Virus record (IMG/VR): IMGVR_UViG_3300044960_000917
Span: 1-35,121 of that record
Length of the DNA: 35,121 bases
Source of the DNA: a virus
Reading direction: 5' to 3' (one strand)
The notes under the pieces are model-generated. The model was given only the letters and a program-made list of their open reading frames with translations, did not search any database and was not told the DNA's origin. The translations under genes were made by a program, and so were the position numbers. This document shows, piece after piece, positions 27,654 to 35,121 of the stretch. Numbering within the stretch: position 1 is the first letter of the stretch; every line of letters starts with the position of its first letter.

Positions 27654-28775
27654 ATGGCATACGTGGATTATCCTATCGGCATTTATTACCCGAGTTTTCC
27701 CGTAGGATGGGGAAACGCCGTCAACCGTACTTTAGATAGTGCGAATGAGCGGTGGGCGTTTATCTTTCGCGCGCCGAAGACCGGCACCCTTGATCGTTTT
27801 GAGGCGGCTATAACGGTTTCTACTTTTAACGCTGCCAGCCGGATTCGTTTCTCGTTTCAAGACATCGACAGTAACGGTGTTCCCGATGGAATCGCGGACC
27901 AGTACCGCATCTTTGCAATGAGCGCGGGTACGGCGCAATGGATTGTTCCCCCTGGCCCAATGACATCGGACGGTACGGATCTCGGAACCAAGCGAAGCGT
28001 GACGCGCGGCGATTGGGTGGCGTGTGTCATAGACTATAACGTCTTCACTTCAGGCGACTCTATTATCGTGCTCTGCGATACCGTGGGGACCGACTCTATT
28101 GCAAAGGACGGTTACTACGTGGCTGATGACCTCACCGGAGGGGGAACGTGGTCCCGCTTAACGTCCGGTAAACCGCGCCTCGCGTTGCGCTATGTCAACG
28201 ATGACTATCCCGTTGTCGTGCCGGGGATTGTGTTGCCACACAAAGCATCCGGGGTTGTTCATGTGGAATCCGGTACGACTCCCGATGAGTTTGGGAATCG
28301 TTTCGTGCTCCCGTTTGCCTGCAAGGTCAGTGGGGTATGGGCATACTGGGATCAGGAAGGCAGCACGGGCACCGGCACGTTCAAAATTTACGACAGTAGT
28401 AACAACGTGATAGCGTCATACGACGTGGAGTCCGCCAAGACCGCCAGCCAGGGCAGCGGCACCATCGATTACCCGACCATGTTTTTGTTCAACAGCGATG
28501 TGGAGCTTGCCGCCAACACGCTCTACCGTATCGTACTGGAGGGCACACACGCGTCTATCGGGTATGATCTCCTGTATTACGACGTGGACCGCAACGAGAT
28601 CTTGAGCCAGGGGCTCAGCGGAGACCGGACCTGCTACGCCACGCAACGCACGGATGGTGGCTCATGGACCGACATGAACACTCGTCAAGCGTTTATGGGT
28701 GTGGTGATCTCTGCGATTGATATCGGCGCGAGCGGGCTGCTCGGTGGTTCACTCTTGAACCGGGGGTTGAACTGA
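27654..28775 (+). CDS. Putative receptor-binding / tail-fibre protein
   Basis: A 373-residue protein predicted to be almost entirely beta-strand. It appears to contain two jelly-roll-like domains: about 30-180 (WAFIFRAPKTGTLDRFEAAI, IRFSFQDIDSNGVPDG) and about 200-360 (NRFVLPFACKVSGVWAYWDQEG, FKIYDSSNNVIASYDVE, LAANTLYRIVLEG). Both follow the pattern of carbohydrate- or surface-binding sandwich domains. Base composition is visibly lower in GC than the flanking tail genes, suggesting recent acquisition. The assignment as a receptor-binding protein is from position and composition. ATG 27654 is preferred over GTG 27651. Confidence 0.6.
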   Translation: MAYVDYPIGIYYPSFPVGWGNAVNRTLDSANERWAFIFRAPKTGTLDRFEAAITVSTFNAASRIRFSFQDIDSNGVPDGIADQYRIFAMSAGTAQWIVPPGPMTSDGTDLGTKRSVTRGDWVACVIDYNVFTSGDSIIVLCDTVGTDSIAKDGYYVADDLTGGGTWSRLTSGKPRLALRYVNDDYPVVVPGIVLPHKASGVVHVESGTTPDEFGNRFVLPFACKVSGVWAYWDQEGSTGTGTFKIYDSSNNVIASYDVESAKTASQGSGTIDYPTMFLFNSDVELAANTLYRIVLEGTHASIGYDLLYYDVDRNEILSQGLSGDRTCYATQRTDGGSWTDMNTRQAFMGVVISAIDIGASGLLGGSLLNRGLN

Positions 28776-29314
28776 TGCAACAGATTTTTCGTAGTGAGCC
28801 GGAGGCCGCCCGCCGGCGGATCCCGTTTCGCATGGTTGATAGCGCCGACGGCAAGACGGCCAAAACTTGGCTCACGTTCGCGGCGGCCGACGTCAAAGTG
28901 AGCAAGTCTGGTGCGGCCGAGGCGAATAGCGCCGGCACAGTCACCGAGGTCGCCGGCGGCACATACTACTATGAGCCAACCGTGGGGGAGGTGGACACCC
29001 TCGGGTACTTGCAGTTGCGTGTCGTGAAGAGCGGTGCGCTCGACTTCGTGGCGGTTGTGCAGATCGTAGAGGAAGGGACACGTGGCGCCGTGGCCACGGA
29101 CGCCGGCAACGGCGCGACTAGCTTCAAAACGGACCTCGCAGACACGACCAATGACGTCCACAAAGATAAGCTCTGCCTCTTTCTCACCGGGGCTCTGGCC
29201 GGGCAGGTGAAGCGGGTCACGGCGTTCAACGGCAGCACGAAATTTCTGACCGTCGCCGGCGGGTACACAGGCACGCCGGCGAGCGGGGATAAATTTCGCC
29301 TCATCAACCAATGA
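28775..29314 (+). CDS. Tail protein with BppU-like and C-terminal beta domains
   Basis: A 179-residue protein. The N-terminal half (RIPFRMVDSADGKTAKTWLTFAAADVKVSKSGAAE ... GTYYYEPTVGEVDTLGYLQLRV) is a beta-rich module common in phage tail accessory proteins. The C-terminal half (SFKTDLADTTNDVHKDKLCLFLTGALAGQVKRVTAFNGSTKFLTVAGGYTGTPASGDKFRLI) is another widespread small domain seen at the ends of phage structural proteins. It starts and ends in 4-nt overlaps with its neighbours. Confidence 0.7.
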   Translation: MQQIFRSEPEAARRRIPFRMVDSADGKTAKTWLTFAAADVKVSKSGAAEANSAGTVTEVAGGTYYYEPTVGEVDTLGYLQLRVVKSGALDFVAVVQIVEEGTRGAVATDAGNGATSFKTDLADTTNDVHKDKLCLFLTGALAGQVKRVTAFNGSTKFLTVAGGYTGTPASGDKFRLINQ

Positions 29315-30540
29315 GCCGGATTCTTTTCGATCAGTTTGACGTTGCCGGCCAGGCGACCGTCACGCCCGCGGCGTTGGTGGTTGCCCTGAGTCTGACCACG
29401 CCGACCATCCAGAACCTCTCGCATCAGCGTCTCTTCCCACAGCCCCTGAAAATCACCCTCACACCGGCCACACCGCTGATCTCCAACTCGCGCCCTCTCC
29501 CCCCGCCGCTGCGGCTGACGATGTCCATCCCGACGCCGACGGTCAAGCGCGGGACCCGCTTCGTCTATCCGCCCCCGCTCGCCCTCTCACTGGCGCTCCC
29601 GCCGCCGGCGGCCTGGACCGGCCGTGTGCTGCGCCCGGATCCGCTCAGGCTCACCCTCACGCTGCCGCCACCCACGCGCCTCTCGACCACCGAGCAGAAG
29701 GTCACGCCGGCGCCGCTGGTGGTCGGTCTGAGCCTGCCGGCCCCGCAGGTCATGCCAGGGCCGGTCACGTTCGCTGTGCGTTCCATGCCCATGCGCGTGT
29801 GGGTGCAACCGCCAACCTCCGCGCCCGCGCCGGCCATTGGCCCGATCCGGCTCGTGCACGTCACATACCACGCCGAATTCTCTGCCACGGGGCTCACCCC
29901 CGCGGTGCAGAGTATTCCTGTCAGCTCTGCTACTGGCACACTCAAAAATGACTTTGCGCTCCGCCCAAAGGTCACGCGCACCGTCAATCAATACGGTCAC
30001 ATCGTGAAAACAGAGGTCACGCCGGCCACGCCGACCGACGCGGATTACGACACGCTCTCACTGGTCATCCCCAACGGTGCGCAGTGGTTGCCGATTGTCA
30101 CGAGTCTTTTTCTCTCCTCAACGCGGTGGGTTGTGTTGGCAGAACTCCGCCGGTACAGCGACGGTTCGGTCGTGCGTGTCCCGCTCATGGGCGCGACGCC
30201 AAAGACGTTCAGCAGGCAGCGCACGGCGCGCGGCTACCAGATCCAGATGCAGTGCGGGAGGGCGCTCAACCACCAGGGCGGGCCGCTCGTCGATCTCACG
30301 CCGCCGGACGTCGTGCAGTACCGGGTCGATGAGGGCGGACGCGCCACGTGGCAGATCGTGGCAAACTTTTCCATCCGCCCGCTCTCGACCATTCGCTGGA
30401 GCGGCCAGACCTACCAGATCCGCGACGTGCAATTCGCGCTGGGGCCGCGCCGCCGGGAGATGACACTTATACAACTCTTCCCGAGCGATATCCCGCAGCC
30501 AACGATTGTCCAACAAAGCGCGAGTGCGGGAGCGACGTAA
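29311..30540 (+). CDS. Tail protein with N-terminal PxPLxLxLxLPxP repeats
   Basis: A 409-residue protein. Residues about 17-152 contain six degenerate repeats of 21-24 residues, each with the core P-x-P-L-hydrophobic-x-(L/V)-(S/T)-L-x-x-P-x-P. The core Leu falls at about residues 22, 46, 67, 90, 112 and 136. The C-terminal part (about 180-400) is a separate domain with no recognised family, containing NQYGHIVKTEVTPATPTDADYDTLSLVIPNGAQ and WSGQTYQIRDVQFALGPRRREMTLIQL. Alternating hydrophobic residues and Pro suggest extended beta repeats forming a shaft. It overlaps both neighbours. Confidence 0.65.
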   Translation: MSRILFDQFDVAGQATVTPAALVVALSLTTPTIQNLSHQRLFPQPLKITLTPATPLISNSRPLPPPLRLTMSIPTPTVKRGTRFVYPPPLALSLALPPPAAWTGRVLRPDPLRLTLTLPPPTRLSTTEQKVTPAPLVVGLSLPAPQVMPGPVTFAVRSMPMRVWVQPPTSAPAPAIGPIRLVHVTYHAEFSATGLTPAVQSIPVSSATGTLKNDFALRPKVTRTVNQYGHIVKTEVTPATPTDADYDTLSLVIPNGAQWLPIVTSLFLSSTRWVVLAELRRYSDGSVVRVPLMGATPKTFSRQRTARGYQIQMQCGRALNHQGGPLVDLTPPDVVQYRVDEGGRATWQIVANFSIRPLSTIRWSGQTYQIRDVQFALGPRRREMTLIQLFPSDIPQPTIVQQSASAGAT

Positions 30541-31634
30541 TGGGCCGTGCACGGATCATCTCTCATCTCGGCGAAGCGCAGTACCAGGTGCGCTACCTCT
30601 ACAACGTCGCGGCGGTTGAGGCGGAGGAACAGCGGCTGGAAGAGCGGGCAGAGGTCATTGAAGCGGAGCTCAGACCCCAGGCCGAGGACGAGCTTGCCGC
30701 GGCAGAGCAAGCACTGAGTGACGCCCGGGCCGCGGTGAATACCGCGATCAGGAAGTACGAGGGACAGCCGACGCCGGAGATGCAGGCAGAGATGGCTGCG
30801 GCCGTCAGTGGCATCGGCACATTACGCACGACACTCGATAGTGTAGAAACCGGCCTGCTCAATGTCAGCGTCTCGGTTGCGACCTCCCGCGCAGCGCTGC
30901 CGGGCGGCGCTCCCCCCTCAGTCATCCAAGCCTACGACAGTTTACAGAACGGTATCACGACCGCACAAAGCGCGCGCAACGACGAGGAGACGTCCGTCGC
31001 GGCACTGCAGGGTACGATCTTGGAGATCAGCAACGCGATCGCCGGCGAGCCGGACATGAGCGGTGTGCGCGCACAGATGGCGACCGCGCTCGATCAACTA
31101 AGCCAGAGCCAAGTCCAACATAGTCAGGCGGGGGCTCGGCTGGCGGACGTAGAGACCTTGCTCGACGCGGCGCGTGATACGCTCCCAAGCGACCCTGCCT
31201 ATGACACGGCACGGGAGCATCTGGAGAGCGCGGCCAGTGCGCTTGCTACGGCACGGGCGTCCCACAGTGGGATGAACTATGGCAGTGTCAGCGCCGCGCT
31301 GGCGACCGCCGACCGTCTCATGCAGCCGGGCAGTGAAACCGCGAGACAAGAACTGATGGCCGCCCTGGCCCAGCAGAATGAAGCGTCTGCGGTTGCCCAA
31401 GAGGCGACCGCCGCACTCAACGAACTGGAGGCAGAGCTGGGGCAGATTGACGCCAGGCTTATCGAGCTGGCGCAGATCGCGCGCGAGGAGACGAAGACCG
31501 TGTGGTGTGCAGACTATTCGACCGAGCTGCAACCCGAGACCGAGGTGGGCACGCTCGAGGTGCCGGGCGAGCTCACCGAGATCCTTGTGCACCCTGACCA
31601 ACCCAACGGCAAACGCCGCGCGATGGGGCGATGA
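30540..31634 (+). CDS. Coiled-coil tail-tip protein
   Basis: A 364-residue protein starting in a TAATG overlap. After MGRARIISHLGEAQYQVRYLYN comes a long coiled coil (about 25-330), rich in Ala, Glu and Gln, with two breaks (about 115-130 and 250-270). The C-terminal domain (VWCADYSTELQPETEVGTLEVPGE) then resembles short ends of other phage baseplate-like proteins. The unusual extended helix suggests a fibrous component or a tip spacer. No catalytic motif is seen. Confidence 0.62.
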   Translation: MGRARIISHLGEAQYQVRYLYNVAAVEAEEQRLEERAEVIEAELRPQAEDELAAAEQALSDARAAVNTAIRKYEGQPTPEMQAEMAAAVSGIGTLRTTLDSVETGLLNVSVSVATSRAALPGGAPPSVIQAYDSLQNGITTAQSARNDEETSVAALQGTILEISNAIAGEPDMSGVRAQMATALDQLSQSQVQHSQAGARLADVETLLDAARDTLPSDPAYDTAREHLESAASALATARASHSGMNYGSVSAALATADRLMQPGSETARQELMAALAQQNEASAVAQEATAALNELEAELGQIDARLIELAQIAREETKTVWCADYSTELQPETEVGTLEVPGELTEILVHPDQPNGKRRAMGR

Positions 31635-33232
31635 CGCCGGTGCAGGCCATGTCCCCAGCGCAGGTCTTTTACAACTGGTGCATGGCACCGGGCTGGCAAC
31701 GCTTTCGACCGACCTTCCGATTTGCCCGGGTCGAAGCGGTGAATGACGATGGGACGCTGAAGCTCGCGTGGCTGCCTCCGAACACCAGCAAATACAGTGA
31801 GCATCGCTCACTCCTGCACGGCGCGCCGCTCGACATCACGCCCAAGACGCTGGACGACGCGGACATTCCGCTCGACAAGGTGCCGGTGACCTACATTGAC
31901 TGCCACGCCGCGGCGTTTGTAGCCGGCGATGAGGTTGTGGTGGAGTTCGAGGCGCAAGACCCCGAGCGCCCGCGGGTCGTCGGCTTCCGCAAGAACCCGC
32001 GGCCCTGTGGCAGTGTGATCGGCACTCCGACTGGCACCGTACAATTCGTTTCAACCCAATGGACCTTCACGCCGAAGACTGTATTGTATGGCGCCGTCAA
32101 CTGGCGGGGCGCCAACAATCAGGTGGTGAGTTGGCACGCCTCCAGCCATCGCGTGTTCAACCGCCTCCGTCCGACGGTACGAGAGGACTCGGGGCAGCTC
32201 AGCGGGCGCATTTATCTCGGTGGACGCCTGGCTGCCGAAGCGCCCGCGGAAATCGTGGGGGCGGCGATTCAACGCCTGGACACCGGGTCGTATTTGGTCG
32301 CGGTGTCCAGCCAGTCCGAGGTCGATGAGTCGTATGAAATGACCGGCGGTAAAGAAGTCGTGTACCGCAAGCTACTTCCTGACGGGCCGTGGGAAGTGGT
32401 CGCGGAGGTCTCCTGGCCGGATGCGTGGTGGCGGCGTCCGTCCGGGGCGGAGTACTATGGCTCGGTGCTCTATGGGCTCTGGCACTTCAACCCGTCAGGC
32501 ACGGAAGCGGTGAGCGTTCGGCAGCTTTTTACGACTTCACCCGGCGGTGGCGATAGTCTGGAGTTGAGGGTTTACCAACTCACCGTCGGCGCGGGCGCAA
32601 CAATCTCAGAGTTTGGGTCTGCCCCGTCCGGCGTGATCGCGGCGGACTATAATAGTGCCGGGAATTTGGTGTTTGCGACCTTTGGCCCAGGACCCACGAT
32701 CCGCCTGCCGAGTTACTCGTTCAGTGTCAACCGCCACTTCTTGGCGTATATGGACCTGCGCTACGAGATTGCCGTGACAGTCGAGTTGACGGCCGGCGCA
32801 GACCCAACAGGAACCGCAACACTCCACACGCCACTGTTCACGGCACCGTTGGTATCCACGTCTCTAGACTCCATTTTTGGTCACGAATTTAACGAGACTA
32901 ACGGCACAGATGATGCGGGACATTTTTTTACGTTTCGCGGCCCCTTTTCTCCGTTAGCGGACGAAGAGGGGGCGTTTCCGAAGTTTCACACGATCTTCCA
33001 GAGCAACGGTGGTCGGATCTTTTTGGACGAGTTCGCGTGGGTGGCGGCCGATCAGAATGGTCACTTTGTGGTCGCGCTGGCGCCCTTCCTGAAGGGCTAC
33101 ACGCAGGCGAATGGTGTCCAGGTTGTCAATGAATATAGCGATCGCCTGATTCGCGGATTCAGTCGCACTGGCGATGTGCGACAAGATATTGCCGGGGCAC
33201 TGTTAAATAATTACCCCATAGGATCGATATGA
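31631..33232 (+). CDS. Large tail-tip / host-contact protein (putative)
   Basis: A 533-residue protein. Residues 1-115 (QVFYNWCMAPGWQRFRPTFRFARVEAVNDDGTLKLAWLPP ... VPVTYIDCHAAAFVAGDEVVVEFEAQDPERPRVVGF) look like an OB-fold-type baseplate or spike domain, in the 'f..g..V.v.f' manner. The C-terminal 400 residues are beta-rich with Trp/Gly-rich strands and no recognised family; they could be a receptor-contacting domain. It is the last large gene before the lysis cassette and overlaps both neighbours. Confidence 0.6.
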   Translation: MTPVQAMSPAQVFYNWCMAPGWQRFRPTFRFARVEAVNDDGTLKLAWLPPNTSKYSEHRSLLHGAPLDITPKTLDDADIPLDKVPVTYIDCHAAAFVAGDEVVVEFEAQDPERPRVVGFRKNPRPCGSVIGTPTGTVQFVSTQWTFTPKTVLYGAVNWRGANNQVVSWHASSHRVFNRLRPTVREDSGQLSGRIYLGGRLAAEAPAEIVGAAIQRLDTGSYLVAVSSQSEVDESYEMTGGKEVVYRKLLPDGPWEVVAEVSWPDAWWRRPSGAEYYGSVLYGLWHFNPSGTEAVSVRQLFTTSPGGGDSLELRVYQLTVGAGATISEFGSAPSGVIAADYNSAGNLVFATFGPGPTIRLPSYSFSVNRHFLAYMDLRYEIAVTVELTAGADPTGTATLHTPLFTAPLVSTSLDSIFGHEFNETNGTDDAGHFFTFRGPFSPLADEEGAFPKFHTIFQSNGGRIFLDEFAWVAADQNGHFVVALAPFLKGYTQANGVQVVNEYSDRLIRGFSRTGDVRQDIAGALLNNYPIGSI

Positions 33233-33549
33233 AGGGGGCGGTGATGGTGTCGGCGTGGGACAGGTTGAAGGTCCGCGGTCCGGATCTCCCGTGGCCGCTG
33301 TCTCTCGCTGTATTCGATGCCGCCGTGAATCTGGGCCTGGTGGAGTCGGGAAAAATACTCCAGGCGCCAGTCAATGCACTCCGCAAAATCTACTCCCCGG
33401 CGCACCCGCTGTACCTCAAGCAGGATGGTATTGTAGGTGACAAAACGGTTGAGGTGGGTGAATCGCGTCGCGAGCCTGATGCAGTTCGCGAGTGTAACAG
33501 TCTAAACGGAGGGGGAAATGGTACCGAACGATCCTCTCCCGAGTTCTGA
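33229..33549 (+). pseudogene. Truncated GH108-like endolysin remnant
   Basis: A 106-residue ORF resembling only the second half of GH108/N-acetylmuramidase-type lysins: DLPWPLSLAVFDAAVNLG (about 19-36), then a PG_binding_3-like QDGIVGDKT (65-73). The N-terminal catalytic part of the family, with its Glu-Gly-Gly motif, is absent. After residue 73 the protein loses family resemblance. The +1 frame continues with VNRVASLMQFASV to a stop at 33503-33505, suggesting a frameshift. It is probably inactive, the active lysin being encoded at 34615. An alternative start is ATG 33244. Confidence 0.6.
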
Positions 33550-33736
33550 CCTGCTCGTCATGCGCCTAGCCGAGATGGGCGTGTGCGCCGTCGCCCTCCT
33601 TGCCGTGCTCCTCATTCATTATTGGTCGCTGCGCGATCTTCGCGGCGAGCTCTACCGCTTGCGCGAAGTGATCGGCCGACTGCCGGTCCGTGCCGAACCG
33701 GATCCGCATCCGCCCAAGGAACAGACGCGAGCGTGA
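33518..33736 (+). CDS. One-TM protein of the lysis cassette
   Basis: A 72-residue protein behind a GGAGGGGG box. A single hydrophobic helix (about 19-38: MGVCAVALLAVLLIHYW) is followed by a charged helix (LRDLRGELYRLREVIGRLP) and a Pro-rich tail. Size, topology and position suggest a holin, pinholin or antiholin accessory; it is not assignable by sequence. It overlaps the endolysin-remnant ORF and precedes the TM-DHp gene by 4 nt. Confidence 0.6.
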   Translation: MVPNDPLPSSDLLVMRLAEMGVCAVALLAVLLIHYWSLRDLRGELYRLREVIGRLPVRAEPDPHPPKEQTRA

Positions 33737-33740
33737 GGGC

Positions 33741-34241
33741 ATGGCAGAAGTGGTCACCTGGCTCTCGGTCATGCTCCGGGCCGGCGCCGTCGCGCTGGCG
33801 TGGGGCTTGCTGCTCCACTATGCGCACCGTCTGTTTCTCCTGCAAGTTGTGCTGTTCGCGGTCCTCTTCTTTCACCAGCTGCTGCTCTCGCCGTTGATTC
33901 CCGGTCCGGATTGGTGGGGGCTGGGGATCAGCATCGGGTTGTTGCTCTGGCTCGTGCAGCTGCAGCGCCTGCTCGAAGACGAACGACAGGTCCGGCGTGA
34001 GCTGCTCCGCGAGCTGGAAGCGCGCGAACAGTGGCTCGCCCAGGCGTACCACACACTGCGCACGCCCACGCACGTGATTATCGGCTTTGTCGAGATGATC
34101 GAGGACCGCGACGTGCTGACCGTAGAAGACCGCGAGTATCTTCGTCGGATCAAACAGGCCGGGCGCGCGCTGGCCGAGGCGATTGACCATCTCCCGGACC
34201 TCAAGAGGAGTGAGCAGCCACCGTGCCAGAGCCAGAAGTAG
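33741..34241 (+). CDS. Membrane-anchored orphan HisKA (DHp) protein
   Basis: A 166-residue protein. Three hydrophobic segments (about 5-26, 31-52 and 58-76) are followed by a coiled-coil-like linker (QLQRLLEDERQVRRELLRELEAREQWLAQ). A histidine-kinase dimerization/phosphoacceptor domain then appears: YHTLRTPTHVIIGFVEMI, with H-box His104 followed by LRTP, and EDREYLRRIKQAGRALAEAIDHLPDL as the second helix. The H-box differs from the classic HELRTP by Glu to Thr. No HATPase domain follows; the protein ends at 166 and the next gene is unrelated. Holin-sized membrane part plus DHp in a lysis cassette is, to my knowledge, unusual. Hypothesis: it heterodimerises with, or is phosphorylated by, a host kinase. 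The start at 33741 avoids overlap with the upstream gene. Confidence 0.75.
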   Translation: MAEVVTWLSVMLRAGAVALAWGLLLHYAHRLFLLQVVLFAVLFFHQLLLSPLIPGPDWWGLGISIGLLLWLVQLQRLLEDERQVRRELLRELEAREQWLAQAYHTLRTPTHVIIGFVEMIEDRDVLTVEDREYLRRIKQAGRALAEAIDHLPDLKRSEQPPCQSQK

Positions 34242-34618
34242 ACGGACAGAGTAAGCTATGGACCACGATCAGTAATCTGAGTGGCCATACCATCGTGGCC
34301 GGCGTGCTGATCTACGTGACCACGTATACCGTGCCGTCGCTCTCGCACGATTTTCGCTCCGTGCTCACCGAGCAACGCCTCGATTTCCTGAAGGCGGTCG
34401 AAAACACCCGCCAGGATTTCTTGAGTGCCATCCGCGACGACCGCGCCTGGAGCACGCAGCAGCACGCTGTGCTCTCCGAGCACCAGCGCGCGCTACAGGA
34501 CGCGTTACACGAGATCACGGCGCAGCTCGCCGAAATCCGCAAGACCCTAGACGAACTACAGCTGCAGAAGGTCCGGGAGCAGTTGCGCCAACGGGAAGAA
34601 GAGGGGGGCAAGTCATGA
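34223..34618 (+). CDS. Spanin-like TM + coiled-coil protein
   Basis: A 131-residue protein from GTG 34223, overlapping the DHp gene by 19 nt; a GAGGAG box lies about 12 nt upstream. One hydrophobic segment (about 20-37: GHTIVAGVLIYVTTYTVP) precedes a long coiled coil (about 45-125: LDFLKAVENTRQDFLSAIRDD ... LQDALHEITAQLAEIRKTLDELQLQKVREQLRQ). N-in membrane anchor plus periplasmic coiled coil is the layout of the inner-membrane spanin (Rz). No embedded Rz1 lipoprotein was found, and the gene precedes rather than follows the lysin. Alternatives are a second holin-like or MCP-like protein. Confidence 0.55.
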   Translation: MPEPEVDGQSKLWTTISNLSGHTIVAGVLIYVTTYTVPSLSHDFRSVLTEQRLDFLKAVENTRQDFLSAIRDDRAWSTQQHAVLSEHQRALQDALHEITAQLAEIRKTLDELQLQKVREQLRQREEEGGKS

Positions 34619-35121
34619 TTCACCCCGAACACCTTCGCCGCTACGTCATCGAACCGACGCTCCAGCGCCTCGGGCTGGACAGCGAGGCGGCGGTCATGTT
34701 GCTACTCGGGACTGCCGCGGTCGAGTCCCGGCTCGGGTTGTGGCTACGCCAGCTCGGCGGCGGGCCGGCGCGCGGCATCTACCAGATGGAACCGGCCACC
34801 CATGACTCGCTGTGGAAAGAATATCTCATCTACCGCACAGACGACTTGGCCGCGCGGATCCGCACGTTCGCCGCGCCGGCGTGCCCGCCCGTCGAGCAGC
34901 TGGAGTGGAACCTGGCCTACGCCACTGCCATGGCACGCGTGCGGTATCTCGTCGCCCCGCCGGCGTTGCCCGCCCCCACTGACTTCTACGGTCAGGCAAA
35001 ATACTGGAAAGAATGGTACCAACGGGGCGGCGAGAAAGGGCGCTCGGAGGGCGATTATGTACGCTGTGTCGATGACCTGATCCTGCAGGTACAGCGGCAG
35101 AGGCGCTACCCAGCGGTGTAA
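34615..35121 (+). CDS. Lysozyme-like endolysin (muramidase/transglycosylase)
   Basis: A 168-residue enzyme of the lysozyme-like superfamily that would hydrolyse peptidoglycan at lysis. The catalytic core reads GTAAVESRLGLWLRQLGGGPARGIYQMEPATHDSLW, with Glu37 as the probable acid. QLGGGPARGIYQMEP is a hallmark of a phage endolysin group that also ends in a 'NL.YA.AMaRvrY......LP...D....A.YWKeyY' segment, seen here as NLAYATAMARVRYL and FYGQAKYWKEWYQRGG. There is no signal peptide, so release would depend on a holin. The ATG overlaps the spanin-like stop (ATGA), and the gene ends exactly at the window's right edge. Confidence 0.88.
   Translation: MIHPEHLRRYVIEPTLQRLGLDSEAAVMLLLGTAAVESRLGLWLRQLGGGPARGIYQMEPATHDSLWKEYLIYRTDDLAARIRTFAAPACPPVEQLEWNLAYATAMARVRYLVAPPALPAPTDFYGQAKYWKEWYQRGGEKGRSEGDYVRCVDDLILQVQRQRRYPAV

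Overview
This 35.1 kb window reads as a nearly complete temperate siphovirus genome, either an integrated prophage or a phage contig. It runs from the stop codon of a tyrosine integrase (left edge, minus strand) to the stop codon of a lysozyme-like endolysin (right edge). Most of it is GC-rich, with tightly packed and mostly overlapping genes. The immunity and moron region at about 1.4-4.0 kb is visibly more AT-rich. No tRNA, rRNA, CRISPR array or insertion sequence was seen. The host cannot be named. High GC, a spanin-like protein, and secreted proteins resembling Gram-negative families point to a high-GC Gram-negative bacterium. The style of a captured FN3 domain (about 15.0-15.3 kb) recalls domains common in Nitrospirota and NC10 proteins, but that is only a hint.

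Left arm (1-4.1 kb): integrase and a ribbon-helix-helix-like regulator on the minus strand; a divergent promoter driving two membrane microproteins and a DUF2283 protein; a minus-strand three-gene cassette of secreted or membrane proteins that looks like a lysogenic-conversion moron; then a divergent repressor/Cro-like pair with three operator-like repeats spaced exactly 17 bp apart.

Early region (4.1-11.5 kb, plus strand): small hypothetical genes, a CII/CP76-like regulator, excisionase-like winged-helix proteins, a tandem-HTH protein preceded by 10-bp-phased repeats, a replication-initiator-like protein, a ParB-like protein without ParA but with zinc-finger modules, and a run of small zinc-ribbon proteins. 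One small gene here carries an in-frame premature TGA.

Structural region (11.8-33.2 kb): lambda-type head module in the order TerS, TerL (GpA family), GpW-like, portal, S49 protease with nested scaffold, D-like decoration protein, E-like major capsid protein. It is followed by neck proteins, tail tube, G/T-like chaperones with a possible -1 frameshift, a 913-residue tape measure protein, and distal tail and fibre proteins. There is a single tube protein and no sheath, so the tail is non-contractile. A promoter followed about 90 bp later by a strong intrinsic terminator sits between the terminase cluster and the head genes, resembling lambda pR'/tR'. The GpW-like gene is fused in frame to a signal-peptide-plus-FN3 segment.

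Lysis region (33.2-35.1 kb): a broken GH108-like endolysin remnant, a one-TM protein, a three-TM protein ending in a histidine-kinase phosphoacceptor (DHp/HisKA) domain but with no ATPase domain, a one-TM coiled-coil spanin-like protein, and a lysozyme-like enzyme. The membrane-anchored orphan DHp protein in a lysis cassette is the most unusual item in the window.
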